Numbered from the stretch's first letter, positions 38,113-46,524 are shown. The stretch is DNA of 64,000 bases from Chelativorans salis (GCF_025336525.1 NZ_JAOCZP010000001.1:186001-250000); one strand, 5' to 3'. Notes: a model not told the origin generated them from the sequence alone. A program made the numbers and translations.

Positions 38113-39096
38113 TCACGCGGTGGCTTTGGCCGGTTGATGCTTGTCGGCAATCGCGCCGGTGTGCTCGAGCAGGCGCTCGGCCATGCGCGACGTCAGCACC
38201 AGATGGGTGAAGAAGCGCCCGTTGATCGCCGCCAGGAGCGGCTCGAACTTCTCATCCTCCTGCACCACCATGAGCCGGCGAGGGATTGCGCGGATGGCAT
38301 CGAAATCGGCCGAGATCATGCGGCGGTTGTAATCACAGTCGAGCCACGCCCCCTCGGCATCGATGATCTGCCCGGCGATGACGCCGGTCGCCCCTTGCTT
38401 CTTGAGCTGGTGAAGCTCCTCAAGTCCGAGCGCACCGCATTTGATGACGTGGCTGTCCTCGTCCAGCGTGCCGACGGTGAACAGTGCCAGATCACAGGAG
38501 CTGATGCCGTCGAGCTGCTCGCGGACGACCGGCTCCTCGCGCAAGGCGCGCGCCAGCTCTTCCGTGCTCAGCACCAGCGGGGCATAGAAATTGAGGCCGC
38601 GCGCGTTGAGCCGGCGGGCGATCTCCATGGTGCACTGGTCGGGGCGGTAGGAATATGGCGAGCCGAGATTGCCACACAGCTCCACCACCGTCACGCCCTG
38701 ACGGTCGGCATAGGACATGGCGTCGGCGATGGCATAGACCGTGCGCCCCCAGGCAACGCCCACGCGGTCGCCATTCTTCACCATCTCCAGGAACACGCTT
38801 GCCGCCAGCGTTGGGATCTCGGCGGCGGGGTCCGGCGTCAGCCCCTCCTCGCCCACCAGCCATACCGTCTCCAGGTCCAGAGCGTCCTCGAGGCGCCGCG
38901 CCATCATGTCCTCGCGGAAAAGCTGGGTGGAGGTGGAGATGTTGACGATGCCGGCTTCGCGCGCTCGGCGCAAATAGAGCGCCACGGAAGCACGCGAGAT
39001 ATTCAGCCGCTGCGCCACTTCGTCCTGGCGCAGGCCGTGCGTATAATAGAGCCAGGCGGCCTTGTGGACGATCTGATCTGCCGGACGATATGCCAT
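38113..39096 (-). CDS. SorC-family sugar-binding transcriptional regulator
   Basis: A 327-residue regulator: an N-terminal helix-turn-helix (LRQDEVAQRLNISRASVALYLRRAREAGIV, about residues 20-50), then a large phosphosugar-binding domain of the SorC/DeoR C-terminal type (NGDRVGVAWGRTVYAIADA). It lies 47 bases upstream of the aldolase/SDR gene in the same direction, so the two are probably one operon. Its promoter holds a palindrome related to the one between mtnK and the importer. The inducer may be methylthioribulose-1-phosphate or a deoxypentulose phosphate. The start is ATG 39096, with GGAGGAG upstream. Confidence 0.85.
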   Translation of the reverse strand: MAYRPADQIVHKAAWLYYTHGLRQDEVAQRLNISRASVALYLRRAREAGIVNISTSTQLFREDMMARRLEDALDLETVWLVGEEGLTPDPAAEIPTLAASVFLEMVKNGDRVGVAWGRTVYAIADAMSYADRQGVTVVELCGNLGSPYSYRPDQCTMEIARRLNARGLNFYAPLVLSTEELARALREEPVVREQLDGISSCDLALFTVGTLDEDSHVIKCGALGLEELHQLKKQGATGVIAGQIIDAEGAWLDCDYNRRMISADFDAIRAIPRRLMVVQEDEKFEPLLAAINGRFFTHLVLTSRMAERLLEHTGAIADKHQPAKATA

Positions 39097-39126
39097 AGGT
39101 CTCCTCCGGCTAGACATTATTCATGA

Positions 39127-39146
39127 GCATTGACAAAAGTCAATGC
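39127..39146. promoter_or_regulatory. Palindromic operator of the SorC-family gene
   Basis: GCATTGAC-AAAA-GTCAATGC, perfect 8-base arms with a four-base centre, 31 bases upstream of the regulator start codon. It contains the TTGACAAA core also found in the operator at 32004-32028. Position and similarity suggest autoregulation. Confidence 0.6.
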
Positions 39147-39199
39147 GATGCCCTCTTCCCTCCTCCCATTCAGGCACCCTTCGCGCCCCACCTCAGCAC

Positions 39200-39643
39200 T
39201 TACCGGTTGACCGGCGGTCCCTCGAAGACATGGCGCTCATATTGCGGCAGGTCGTCGTTGATCGTGTACCACGGCGCCTTGGAGCCGACGAAGATGTGCT
39301 CGTTCGGCCGGATGGTCGGCGCATCGGTGAGCGTGCCCATGGAGATGTGCACGAACTCGCCCTCGCGCACGACCGAATAGAGAAAAGAGCCGCAGGTCTT
39401 GCAGCGCGCGTCATGATTGTCTTCATCACCGAAGATCATGAGATGGTCCCCGCCCTCGGTGACCGTCATCCTCTCCCGCTCGATGCCGGCGAAGGGCTTG
39501 AAGGCGGCGCCGGTCATGCGCCGGCAGTCGGCGCAATGGCAGTTGGCTGCGTAGCCGAATGCGTCGTCGACGGCGTAGTGGACTGCGCCGCACATGCATC
39601 TTCCGGCGAGCCTGCGCGCACCACCCGGTTTGGCATTCTTCAT
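39200..39643 (-). CDS. GFA family protein
   Basis: A 147-residue zinc-binding protein of the GFA/CENP-V family (related to glutathione-dependent formaldehyde-activating enzyme). Structural-zinc cysteines are CMCGAV and NCHCADCRR in the first half and CKTCGSF in the second. Many GFA members have no proven formaldehyde role, so only the family can be stated. Start ATG 39643 (MKNAKPGG) has AGGAGGGAAGCG upstream. It is on the same strand as the downstream GH4 gene but is separated by 113 bases. Confidence 0.83.
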   Translation of the reverse strand: MKNAKPGGARRLAGRCMCGAVHYAVDDAFGYAANCHCADCRRMTGAAFKPFAGIERERMTVTEGGDHLMIFGDEDNHDARCKTCGSFLYSVVREGEFVHISMGTLTDAPTIRPNEHIFVGSKAPWYTINDDLPQYERHVFEGPPVNR

Positions 39644-39756
39644 CGCTTCCCTCCTGGCGTTCCAACAGCAAACGCACCGGCTGTTGCCTGAGGGAAGACG
39701 AATACCGTAGCCGCCCAGCGACAAAACACGTCTGGTCTCGAACAGGCCGCCCGCCT

Positions 39757-41211
39757 CTACCGATGCGCGCCCGCCATCTGCCTGAGTTCCTCGACCGTCC
39801 GCACCCGCTTGCGCGCCGCCCCCTGCCAGTCGCGGGTGGCGACCGTCGATTTGACCAGCCGTTCCTTCGCCGCCGGCACGGCGTCAGCATATTGCGGCAG
39901 CCACTTTTCCTGCGCGACCACCATCTCGTCCACCATCGCCCACACCTCATCGGGCGTGCAGACCGCTCCCACCAGCGGGTCGTGCAGCATGGCGAGCTTC
40001 AAGAGCTCGATGTCGCCAGTCATCGCCGCCTCGACGGCCATGCGCTGCACTGAGCTGGAGGCCGTGCAGGTGGCGGCGCAGGCGAGTGGCAGCGTGATGC
40101 CCTCGACCATGTTGATGCCGAAGCGGTCGACGAAGCCGGGGCTTTCGACAATGGCATCCTCCGGCAGGTTGTTGATGATGCCGCCGTTCCTCACGTTGAA
40201 ATGGCCTCGATAGACGCGTCCTGTTTCCAGCGCCTCGATGATGTGGCTGGCGTGCTCGGTGGTGCGTTTGTGCTCCGCGAGCGGCTTGGCGGCTTCGTCC
40301 AGAAATTTCGGAAAGTCGGTCTCGAACCAGTTACGGCGCTCCGTGCAGTAGCGCAGATAGCCGCCGGTCTCGCCGTGGATCCACTCGCTCGTGTCGATCC
40401 AGTTGCCGATCTCGTCCGGCCGCTTGCGGTACCAAGGCAGATACTCCGAAAGATGGCCGTTGCTCTCGGTGGAATAGACGCCGAAGCGCTTCAGAACGTC
40501 GATCCTGAGCTTCTCCTGCTTCGAATAGACGGGGTGGCGCTCGAAGGCGGTGACGAGTTCGTCCTTCTCAATCTTGCGGCCGTTGACACGCAGGTCGATG
40601 TACCAGGTCTGGTGGTTGATGCCGCTGCAGACATAGTCGAGTTCCTCGTCCGCGACGCCGAGAACCTTGGCGATCTGGTGCGCCCCGTGCTGCACGCCGT
40701 GGCACAGGCCAACCGTGTTGACGCCGCCGTACTTCAGCGCCGCCCAGGTGTTCATGGCCATCGGATTTGCGTAGTTGAGGAACAGCGCACCCGGCTCCGC
40801 CACTTCCCGTATATCCCTGCAGAAATCGAGGATGACGGGGATGTTGCGCTGGCCGTACATGATGCCGCCGGCGCACAGGGTGTCGCCCACGCACTGGTCG
40901 ACGCCATATTTCAGCGGAATGTCGACATCCGTGGCGAAGGCTTCGAGCCCGCCGACGCGCACGCAGCTCATGATGTAGCGCGCTCCCTCCACGGCTTTCC
41001 TGCGGTCAGTGGTGGCCGTCACCCTGGCCGGCAGCTCGTTCACCGCGACGATCTTCTCGATGATCTGGCGGATCATGTCGAGATTGTGCTCGTTGATGTC
41101 CGTGAGAACGATCTCGATGTCGCTGAATTCGGAGACCTTGAAGAGGTCCGAAACAAGAGTTTTAGTGAAGCCGACCGAGCCGGCACCGATGATAGCCACC
41201 TTGAATGACAT
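39757..41211 (-). CDS. Second GH4 family glycosidase (alpha-galactosidase/alpha-glucosidase-like)
   Basis: A 484-residue NAD-dependent GH4 enzyme. It starts MSFKVAIIGAGSVGFTKTL and has FLNYANPMAMNTWAAL, the cysteine and histidine in GLCHGVQHGAHQIA, and CSGINHQTWYIDL, all at the metal site. It is clearly distinct from the AgaL-type gene at 20225, with different flanking residues and a longer C-terminus. Specificity within GH4 (alpha-galactoside, alpha-glucoside, alpha-glucuronide) cannot be fixed by eye. ATG 41211 has GAGGAGGG upstream. A divergent AraC gene is probably its regulator. No dedicated transporter is adjacent. Confidence 0.85.
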   Translation of the reverse strand: MSFKVAIIGAGSVGFTKTLVSDLFKVSEFSDIEIVLTDINEHNLDMIRQIIEKIVAVNELPARVTATTDRRKAVEGARYIMSCVRVGGLEAFATDVDIPLKYGVDQCVGDTLCAGGIMYGQRNIPVILDFCRDIREVAEPGALFLNYANPMAMNTWAALKYGGVNTVGLCHGVQHGAHQIAKVLGVADEELDYVCSGINHQTWYIDLRVNGRKIEKDELVTAFERHPVYSKQEKLRIDVLKRFGVYSTESNGHLSEYLPWYRKRPDEIGNWIDTSEWIHGETGGYLRYCTERRNWFETDFPKFLDEAAKPLAEHKRTTEHASHIIEALETGRVYRGHFNVRNGGIINNLPEDAIVESPGFVDRFGINMVEGITLPLACAATCTASSSVQRMAVEAAMTGDIELLKLAMLHDPLVGAVCTPDEVWAMVDEMVVAQEKWLPQYADAVPAAKERLVKSTVATRDWQGAARKRVRTVEELRQMAGAHR

Positions 41212-41253
41212 GCGCTCACCCTCCTCAAGGGGATAGTAACGAAACCTCGCCGA

Positions 41254-41298
41254 AGCACTAGCCCGTCGCGGCACGGCGGTGTAGAGAAAGCTTGTGCT
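41254..41298. promoter_or_regulatory. Spaced inverted half-sites in the GH4/AraC spacer
   Basis: AGCACTAGC (41254-41262) and GCTTGTGCT (41290-41298) are inverted with one mismatch, 36 bases centre to centre, in the 102-base divergent spacer. They may be AraC-protein half-sites. Symmetry and position are the only evidence. Confidence 0.3.
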
Positions 41299-41313
41299 GA
41301 GAAGGGTAATTTT

Positions 41314-42201
41314 GTGCTTTCAAAGCTGATTGAGCATGGCCACGGGATGCGCCGGGTCGAGCCGCCCAAGGGCGGTGTCGGGCTTTTCTGCATGGCAAGC
41401 GGTGCCGGCTACGAGCTCAGGGGCAACGAAGTCTACTCGTGGGACGGCTTGCGGCGCGGCGAGGCGCCGTTCGTGCTGATCCAGCACACGATCGCCGGCG
41501 AAGGCCGGCTCGACTACGAGGACGTGCGGCACGTTCTGTCGCCAGGCGAGACGATGCTGCTCACCTTTCCCCATGCCAACCGCTACTGGCTGGAGCGGGG
41601 GAAAAGCTGGGAGTATTTCTGGATCATTTTGAGTGGGCGTGAGGCGCTGCGGCTCGCCGGCGCCATCCTGGCGGCGAAGGGGCCGGTGCTGAAGCCTTTG
41701 CCGCCAGCGGTAGACCGGCTTGCGGGCGCCTGCCTGGCGCTTCTCTCCGGCGCGGCGGATGTGCCCGGTGCCGTGTCGGCCGCCGCATACGGAGCCATCG
41801 CAGCACTCTACGACGAAGCCTTCGAGGCGACGGAGGAGGAGGCCGATTTGCCGGCGCCGGTGCTCAGAGCGCAGCGTTTTGTCGACGACAATCTGGCACG
41901 GCTGATGGACGTGGGCATGCTGGCGCGGGCGGTGGGCTTAAGCCGGGCGCACTTCGTGCGGCTGTTCACCGCCGAGGTAGGGCAGCCGCCGTCGGAGTAT
42001 GTATTCGAGAAGCGGATGGAGCGGGCGGTACGCATGCTGCTTGCCACCGATGCACCCATCGGTGCTATAGCGAGGGCGTGCGGCTTCGCCGATGCCAACT
42101 ACTTTTCCAAGGCCTTCCGACGCGCCAGAGGCTGCTCCCCCGGCACGTATCGCAATGCCGGCCGCACGGGGCTGCTGACCACCATCGACCGCGAGTGGTA
42201 G
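41314..42201 (+). CDS. AraC family transcriptional regulator
   Basis: A 295-residue AraC protein. The N-terminal cupin-like sensor has GEGRLDYEDVRHVLSPGETMLL. The C-terminal DNA-binding part has MDVGMLARAVGLSRAHFVRLFTAEVG and APIGAIARACGFADANYFSKAFRRARG. The start is GTG 41314, which has GAAGGG seven bases upstream; an ATG 33 bases later lacks a ribosome-binding site. It is divergent from the GH4 gene and co-directional with the epimerase gene 30 bases downstream. Confidence 0.85.
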   Translation: MLSKLIEHGHGMRRVEPPKGGVGLFCMASGAGYELRGNEVYSWDGLRRGEAPFVLIQHTIAGEGRLDYEDVRHVLSPGETMLLTFPHANRYWLERGKSWEYFWIILSGREALRLAGAILAAKGPVLKPLPPAVDRLAGACLALLSGAADVPGAVSAAAYGAIAALYDEAFEATEEEADLPAPVLRAQRFVDDNLARLMDVGMLARAVGLSRAHFVRLFTAEVGQPPSEYVFEKRMERAVRMLLATDAPIGAIARACGFADANYFSKAFRRARGCSPGTYRNAGRTGLLTTIDREW

Positions 42202-42231
42202 GGTCGACAAATCGAACAGGGAGAATGCGAG

Positions 42232-43086
42232 ATGATCATCGTAACGGGAGGAAGCGGCCAGGCAGGGCGTGCATGTGTTCGGGACCTGATGGAGCACGGC
42301 TACGAGGTCACTTCCATCGACCTCACGCCGCCGACCGACAAGACGGTGCGCTTCAGCCGCGCCGACCTCACCGATTTCGGCCAGGCCATGGCCGCGCTGT
42401 CGATGATCGACGAGCGGGTGTCGAAGGTGACGGGCGTGGTGCACCTTGCGGCGATCCGCGCGCCGGGGCTGGCTACCAATCACGTGACCTTCGCCACCAA
42501 CACGATCTCGACCTACAACATCTTCGAGGCGGCAAGGCAGTTGGGCATCAAGAACGTGGTGTGGGCCTCCAGCGAGACCGTCTTCGGCATCCCCTACCCA
42601 CAAGGCCCCGCCTACGCGCCGGTGGACGAGGAGATCGAGCGGCCGGAGACGTCCTACTCGCTGTCGAAGCTCATGGGCGAGAAGATGGCTGAGCAATTCT
42701 GCCGCTGGGATCCGGAACTTAAGATCGTGGGTCTAAGGCTCTCCAACGTCATGGACCCGGAGGACTACGAACGTTTTCCCGCCTTCGAGAAGGATGCGCA
42801 TGCGCGCAAGTTCAACCTGTGGACCTACATCGACGCACGCGACGCCGCGCAGGCGGCGCGGCTGGCGCTGGAGTCGGATCTCAAGGGCGCGCATGTGTTC
42901 GGTATCGCCAACGCGGATTCGGTGATGAGCCGCTCCAACGAGGAGTTGCTCGACGAGGTCTATCCCGGCACGATGCGCAAGCGGCCGATCGAAGCCAACG
43001 AATCGCTCATCTCCATCGACAAGGCGCATAAGGTGCTGGGCTACGAGCCGAAATACTCCTGGCGCGACCACGTGAAGGCGCGCTGA
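42232..43086 (+). CDS. NAD-dependent epimerase/dehydratase (extended SDR)
   Basis: A 284-residue extended short-chain dehydrogenase. The nucleotide-binding motif VTGGSGQAG is at residues 4-12, VVHLAAI follows, and the catalytic YSLSK supplies Tyr and Lys. Substrate is unknown; candidates are nucleotide sugars or sugar lactones given the AraC and GH4 neighbours. It follows the AraC gene closely and ends before a terminator at 43173. The N-terminus MIIVTGGSG is the normal start. Confidence 0.83.
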   Translation: MIIVTGGSGQAGRACVRDLMEHGYEVTSIDLTPPTDKTVRFSRADLTDFGQAMAALSMIDERVSKVTGVVHLAAIRAPGLATNHVTFATNTISTYNIFEAARQLGIKNVVWASSETVFGIPYPQGPAYAPVDEEIERPETSYSLSKLMGEKMAEQFCRWDPELKIVGLRLSNVMDPEDYERFPAFEKDAHARKFNLWTYIDARDAAQAARLALESDLKGAHVFGIANADSVMSRSNEELLDEVYPGTMRKRPIEANESLISIDKAHKVLGYEPKYSWRDHVKAR

Positions 43087-43172
43087 CAGCAACGTCAGGG
43101 AGCCATACCGGTACGGGGACAAAAATAGCGCGGCTCAATTTTCCGCGTAAATTAAAAGCGCGAAAGATCAAG

Positions 43173-43213
43173 CGGATGGGCAAACGAACCACCCATCCGT
43201 CCCCGATTTTTCC
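43173..43213 (+). terminator. Rho-independent terminator after the epimerase gene
   Basis: Stem CGGATGGG (43173-43180) and CCCATCCG (43192-43199), followed by TCCCCGATTTTTCC with a short T run. It suits rightward transcripts from the AraC-epimerase pair. Confidence 0.65.
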
Positions 43214-43283
43214 GGCAATATATCCCCGCCGGCCGGCGCGGCCGTATGATTCTCGCGAGTATGAAACCACTTGCGAGGCCGCA

Positions 43284-44636
43284 ATGATCGATCCCGAGAA
43301 CACCGCCCGGCTGAAACTTCCCTACATCATGCCCAGCCAGGCGCAGAAACACGTCACCCACAACGAAGCGATCCGACTGATCGACGCCCTGGTGCAACCC
43401 GGCATTCTGGACCGCGATCTCGCTGCGCCCCCGGCCGGGCCGGCCGAAGGCGACCAGTATATCGTCGGCGGGGATGCCTCCGGCGAATGGGCGGGCAAGG
43501 AGGATCACCTCGCCGCTTTCATGGACGGGGCATGGTTCCTGCTGCCGCCGGTCACCGGCATGGTCGCCTATGTGGCTGACGAGGCGCGGCTAACCGTGTG
43601 GGACGGGAACGCCTGGACGGAGGCTGTGCCGCAGGACTTCCAGAACCTGGCGCTGCTCGGCATTGGCACGACGGCGGATGCCGCCAACCCCTTCGCCGCC
43701 AAGCTTGAAAATGCGCTTTGGACGGCGAAGACCACCGGTGAAGGCGGCTCCGGGGACCTGCGCTACAAGCTGAACAAGGAGGCGGCGGGCAACACGGTCT
43801 CGCTTCTCTTCCAGACCAACTGGTCCGGCCGCGCCGAATTTGGCCTTGGAGGCAGCGACGATTTCGCCATCAAGGTCTCGGCCGATGGGGCGGCGTGGAA
43901 GGAAGCCTTGAAGGTGGACAGAGCGAGCGGCACCGTCTCGATGCCCGCGACGCCGGCGGATGGGTTTTCCAACTGGATCCTCAACGGCGATTTCTCCGTC
44001 AATCAACGCGGGGGCACGCGCACACCCGGCATTGGGGTCTACGGATACGATCGCTGGAAGGGACATGCGAACGGTCTGGAGCAGGTGGTGGAGGGGCTGC
44101 CCGCCGGGGAGTATACGCTCTCCTGGCAGGGTGGCGGCAACGGCACCTTCGCGGGCGTGACGGCGCCCTCGCCCATAAAGGCGTTCACGTCCGGTGGCGA
44201 TGCCTCTGCGGTGGTGCCGGATGACGCGAGGCGCGTGTGCCTCCTCGCCGGCGACAAGACCGGGGTGTCCGATCCCTTCGTCCCGCGCCCTGCGGCAAGC
44301 GAGCTCCAGCTTTGTCAGCGCTACTATGAGAAAAGCTACGACCTTGGCACAACGCCGGGGGCAGCAACGGCCTCGGGGCAGATGCTCCATGCCAACGCAG
44401 CGCAAGGTACACAGATATGCACGCTGCACTATCAGCGCAAGCGTACTGCGCCGACGGTCACTATCCACGAGCCCAACACTGGAACCGCCGGTAAGGTAGC
44501 GCTCAGCAGCGGAACGCTTGTGAATGCCGCTATCTCAGGCGTCGGCGAGACGGCCTGTCAGGTAGCTTTTACAACGAGTGGCGGCGCGTATGGTGCATTC
44601 CACTTATACACTGGAGGCGGAGTTTTAGGCCAATAG
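43284..44636 (+). CDS. DUF2793 phage-tail-like protein
   Basis: A 450-residue protein. The N-terminal DUF2793 domain (about residues 1-120) begins with LKLPYIMPSQAQKHVTHNEAI, found in tail-associated proteins of phages and gene-transfer agents. The region from about residue 230 (NWILNGDFSVNQRGG) resembles tail-fibre carbohydrate-binding modules. No other phage genes lie nearby, so it is an orphan. Codon use in the last about 100 codons is less GC-biased than in neighbours, hinting at a separate origin for the C-terminus. ATG 43284 has GAGG four bases upstream; the gene ends before a strong hairpin. Confidence 0.7.
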   Translation: MIDPENTARLKLPYIMPSQAQKHVTHNEAIRLIDALVQPGILDRDLAAPPAGPAEGDQYIVGGDASGEWAGKEDHLAAFMDGAWFLLPPVTGMVAYVADEARLTVWDGNAWTEAVPQDFQNLALLGIGTTADAANPFAAKLENALWTAKTTGEGGSGDLRYKLNKEAAGNTVSLLFQTNWSGRAEFGLGGSDDFAIKVSADGAAWKEALKVDRASGTVSMPATPADGFSNWILNGDFSVNQRGGTRTPGIGVYGYDRWKGHANGLEQVVEGLPAGEYTLSWQGGGNGTFAGVTAPSPIKAFTSGGDASAVVPDDARRVCLLAGDKTGVSDPFVPRPAASELQLCQRYYEKSYDLGTTPGAATASGQMLHANAAQGTQICTLHYQRKRTAPTVTIHEPNTGTAGKVALSSGTLVNAAISGVGETACQVAFTTSGGAYGAFHLYTGGGVLGQ

Positions 44637-44643
44637 GTGGGCA

Positions 44644-44672
44644 GCGGGGACTACAGCAAGCTGTTTCCCCGC
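44644..44672 (+). terminator. Hairpin terminator after the DUF2793 gene
   Basis: Nested stem: GCGGGGA (44644-44650) pairs with TCCCCGC (44666-44672), and ACAGC (44653-44657) with GCTGT (44660-44664). It begins seven bases after the stop codon and is followed by CGTTGTTATA. Confidence 0.65.
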
Positions 44673-44810
44673 CGTTGTTATAAGCCTGCGGAAGGCGAGT
44701 TGGCGGCAAAGTGCTGCTCGCCTCTCTGTTCAACAGAAGAATGGAGATTCAACCCGCGCCAGCTATCTCGGGGACTTGAGTTTTCAACACGCTTCGGGCA
44801 ATGTCCCGCC

Positions 44811-44828
44811 ATCCAAAGCGCTTTGGAT
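44811..44828. promoter_or_regulatory. LacI-family operator upstream of the GH13 gene
   Basis: Perfect 18-base palindrome ATCCAAAGCGCTTTGGAT, 40 bases before the GH13 start codon. The AAAGCGCTTT core is the classic LacI/GalR operator form. No LacI-type gene lies in the window, so regulation is presumably in trans by an AglR-like repressor. Confidence 0.7.
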
Positions 44829-44868
44829 AGTGGAACCAAGCATCAACCCCATATCAGAGAAGAGTGCC

Positions 44869-46467
44869 ATGACTGGCAGCAATGAGTGGTGGCGCGGCGC
44901 CGTCACCTATCAGATCTATCCGCGTTCCTTTCAGGACAGCAACGGCGACGGTATCGGTGACCTGAAAGGCATCACCCGCCGGCTGGACCATGTGGCCGAG
45001 CTGGGCGTGGATGCCGTATGGCTGTCGCCAATCTTCACCTCGCCGATGGCCGACATGGGTTATGACGTGTCGAACTACACCGATATCGACCCGATATTCG
45101 GCACGCTTGCCGATTTCGACGCTATGGTGGCCCGCGCGCACGAACTGGGGCTGAAGGTCATCATCGATCAGGTGTTGTCGCATTCCTCGAACCAGCACCC
45201 GTTCTTTAAGGAAAGCCGCAGCTCGCGCGACAATCCCAAGGCCGACTGGTACGTATGGGCCGCTCCCAAGCCAGATGGCTCCCCACCCAACAATTGGCTG
45301 GCCATCTTCGGCGGCGTCGCATGGCAGTGGGAGCCGCGGCGGCGGCAGTACTACCTGCATAATTTCCTGAAGGAGCAGCCGGACTTCAACTTTCACAATC
45401 CGGAGGTCCAGGAGTGGCTGCTCGGCACCATGCGCTTTTGGCTGGAGCGCGGCGTCGACGGCTTCCGTCTCGACACGGCCAACTTCTATTTTCACGACAA
45501 GAAGCTGCGCGACAATCCGCCTTTCGACAACGGCACCGGCGTGCCGCCCGTCAATCCGGCGGCCATGCAGATTCACAATTTCCAGAAGAACCAGCCGGAA
45601 AACATCCCCTTCATCGAGAAGCTCCGTGCGCTTCTCGACGAATACGACGACCGCGCGGCGGTGGGCGAGATCGGCGAGCAGCATTTCGCGATCCAGCTCA
45701 TGAGCGAGTACACCACCGCCAAGCGGCTCAACATGGCCTATTCCTTCGAAATGCTGAGCCCGCGTTTCTCGCCGACGCATTTCCGTGGCCAGATCGAGGA
45801 GTTCTTCAGGCTCGCCCCGGGCGGCTGGCCGTGCTGGGCCTTCTCTAACCACGACGTGATCCGCCACGTGACGCGCTGGGCCCAGCATGGGCACGATCAG
45901 GACAGCCTCGCCAAGCTCGCTGCCGCGCTGCTTCTGTCGCTGGAAGGCTCAATCTGCGTCTACCAGGGCGAAGAGCTGGGCCAGACCGAAACGGAGCTGA
46001 AATTCGAGGAACTGACCGACCCGCAAGGCATCACCTTCTGGCCCGACGACAAGGGGCGCGACGGGTGTCGCACGCCGATGGTCTGGAGCGCTGCAGAGCC
46101 GTATGCGGGGTTCTCGGACGCAGAGCATACGTGGCTTCCGGTGCGTGCGCCGCAGCGTGCCCGTGCCGTGAACACGCAGGCGGGCGATCCGAACTCGGTG
46201 CTTTCCTTCTACAAGAAGATGCTGGCGCTGCGCCGCGGCCGCGAAGATCTGAAAACCGGAAAGACCCGGTTCCTGAACGTCGCCGACCCGATGCTGGCCT
46301 TCGTGCGGGGCGAGCGCCTCCTCTGCCTCTTCAACCTCTCCCGCGAAGAGCAGACGACCGAGGTGCCGGCAACGGACGAGGTGCTGGTCTCTTCGGCCGC
46401 TCGGGTGGACGCGGGGACGGTCAAGCTGGGGCCCAATGGGTTCCTTTTGGCCGAGCTCGCCGGATAG
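44869..46467 (+). CDS. aglA: GH13 alpha-glucosidase
   Basis: A 532-residue oligo-1,6-glucosidase-like enzyme. The N-terminus WWRGAVTYQIYPRSFQDSNGDGIGDLKGI is the classic GH13 start. GFRLDTA carries the nucleophile (D202), AVGEIGEQ the acid/base (E267), and FSNHD the transition-state histidine and aspartate (H328, D329). Region I reads DQVLSHSS, with S in place of the usual N, as in rhizobial AglA-type proteins. It should hydrolyse sucrose, maltose or trehalose-type alpha-glucosides. The agl transporter genes usual in rhizobia are not adjacent. ATG 44869 follows AGAGAAGAG. Confidence 0.87.
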   Translation: MTGSNEWWRGAVTYQIYPRSFQDSNGDGIGDLKGITRRLDHVAELGVDAVWLSPIFTSPMADMGYDVSNYTDIDPIFGTLADFDAMVARAHELGLKVIIDQVLSHSSNQHPFFKESRSSRDNPKADWYVWAAPKPDGSPPNNWLAIFGGVAWQWEPRRRQYYLHNFLKEQPDFNFHNPEVQEWLLGTMRFWLERGVDGFRLDTANFYFHDKKLRDNPPFDNGTGVPPVNPAAMQIHNFQKNQPENIPFIEKLRALLDEYDDRAAVGEIGEQHFAIQLMSEYTTAKRLNMAYSFEMLSPRFSPTHFRGQIEEFFRLAPGGWPCWAFSNHDVIRHVTRWAQHGHDQDSLAKLAAALLLSLEGSICVYQGEELGQTETELKFEELTDPQGITFWPDDKGRDGCRTPMVWSAAEPYAGFSDAEHTWLPVRAPQRARAVNTQAGDPNSVLSFYKKMLALRRGREDLKTGKTRFLNVADPMLAFVRGERLLCLFNLSREEQTTEVPATDEVLVSSAARVDAGTVKLGPNGFLLAELAG

Positions 46468-46474
46468 CATTGCA

Positions 46475-46491
46475 TGTGAACGTCGTTCACA
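46475..46491. promoter_or_regulatory. TetR operator (self-regulatory site of the lipid-cluster regulator)
   Basis: Perfect palindrome TGTGAACGTCGTTCACA, 33 bases before the TetR start codon. Two variants with the same GAAC-N3-GTTC core and spacing lie at 56614-56630 and 56663-56679, in front of the HMG-CoA reductase operon. This links the regulator to the whole cluster. Confidence 0.75.
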
Positions 46492-46524
46492 ATAAGCTTG
46501 TCCCTTCACCGGGACCCTGCTGCC

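Noticed and set aside
36011-39096. L-rhamnose catabolic locus
   Set aside because: The aldolase-SDR fusion is shared with rha loci, but rhamnose kinase, isomerase and mutarotase genes are missing and mtnK/mtnA are present instead.
43284-44636. Prophage or gene-transfer-agent region
   Set aside because: No capsid, terminase, portal, integrase or further tail genes flank the DUF2793 gene, and no attachment-site repeats were seen.
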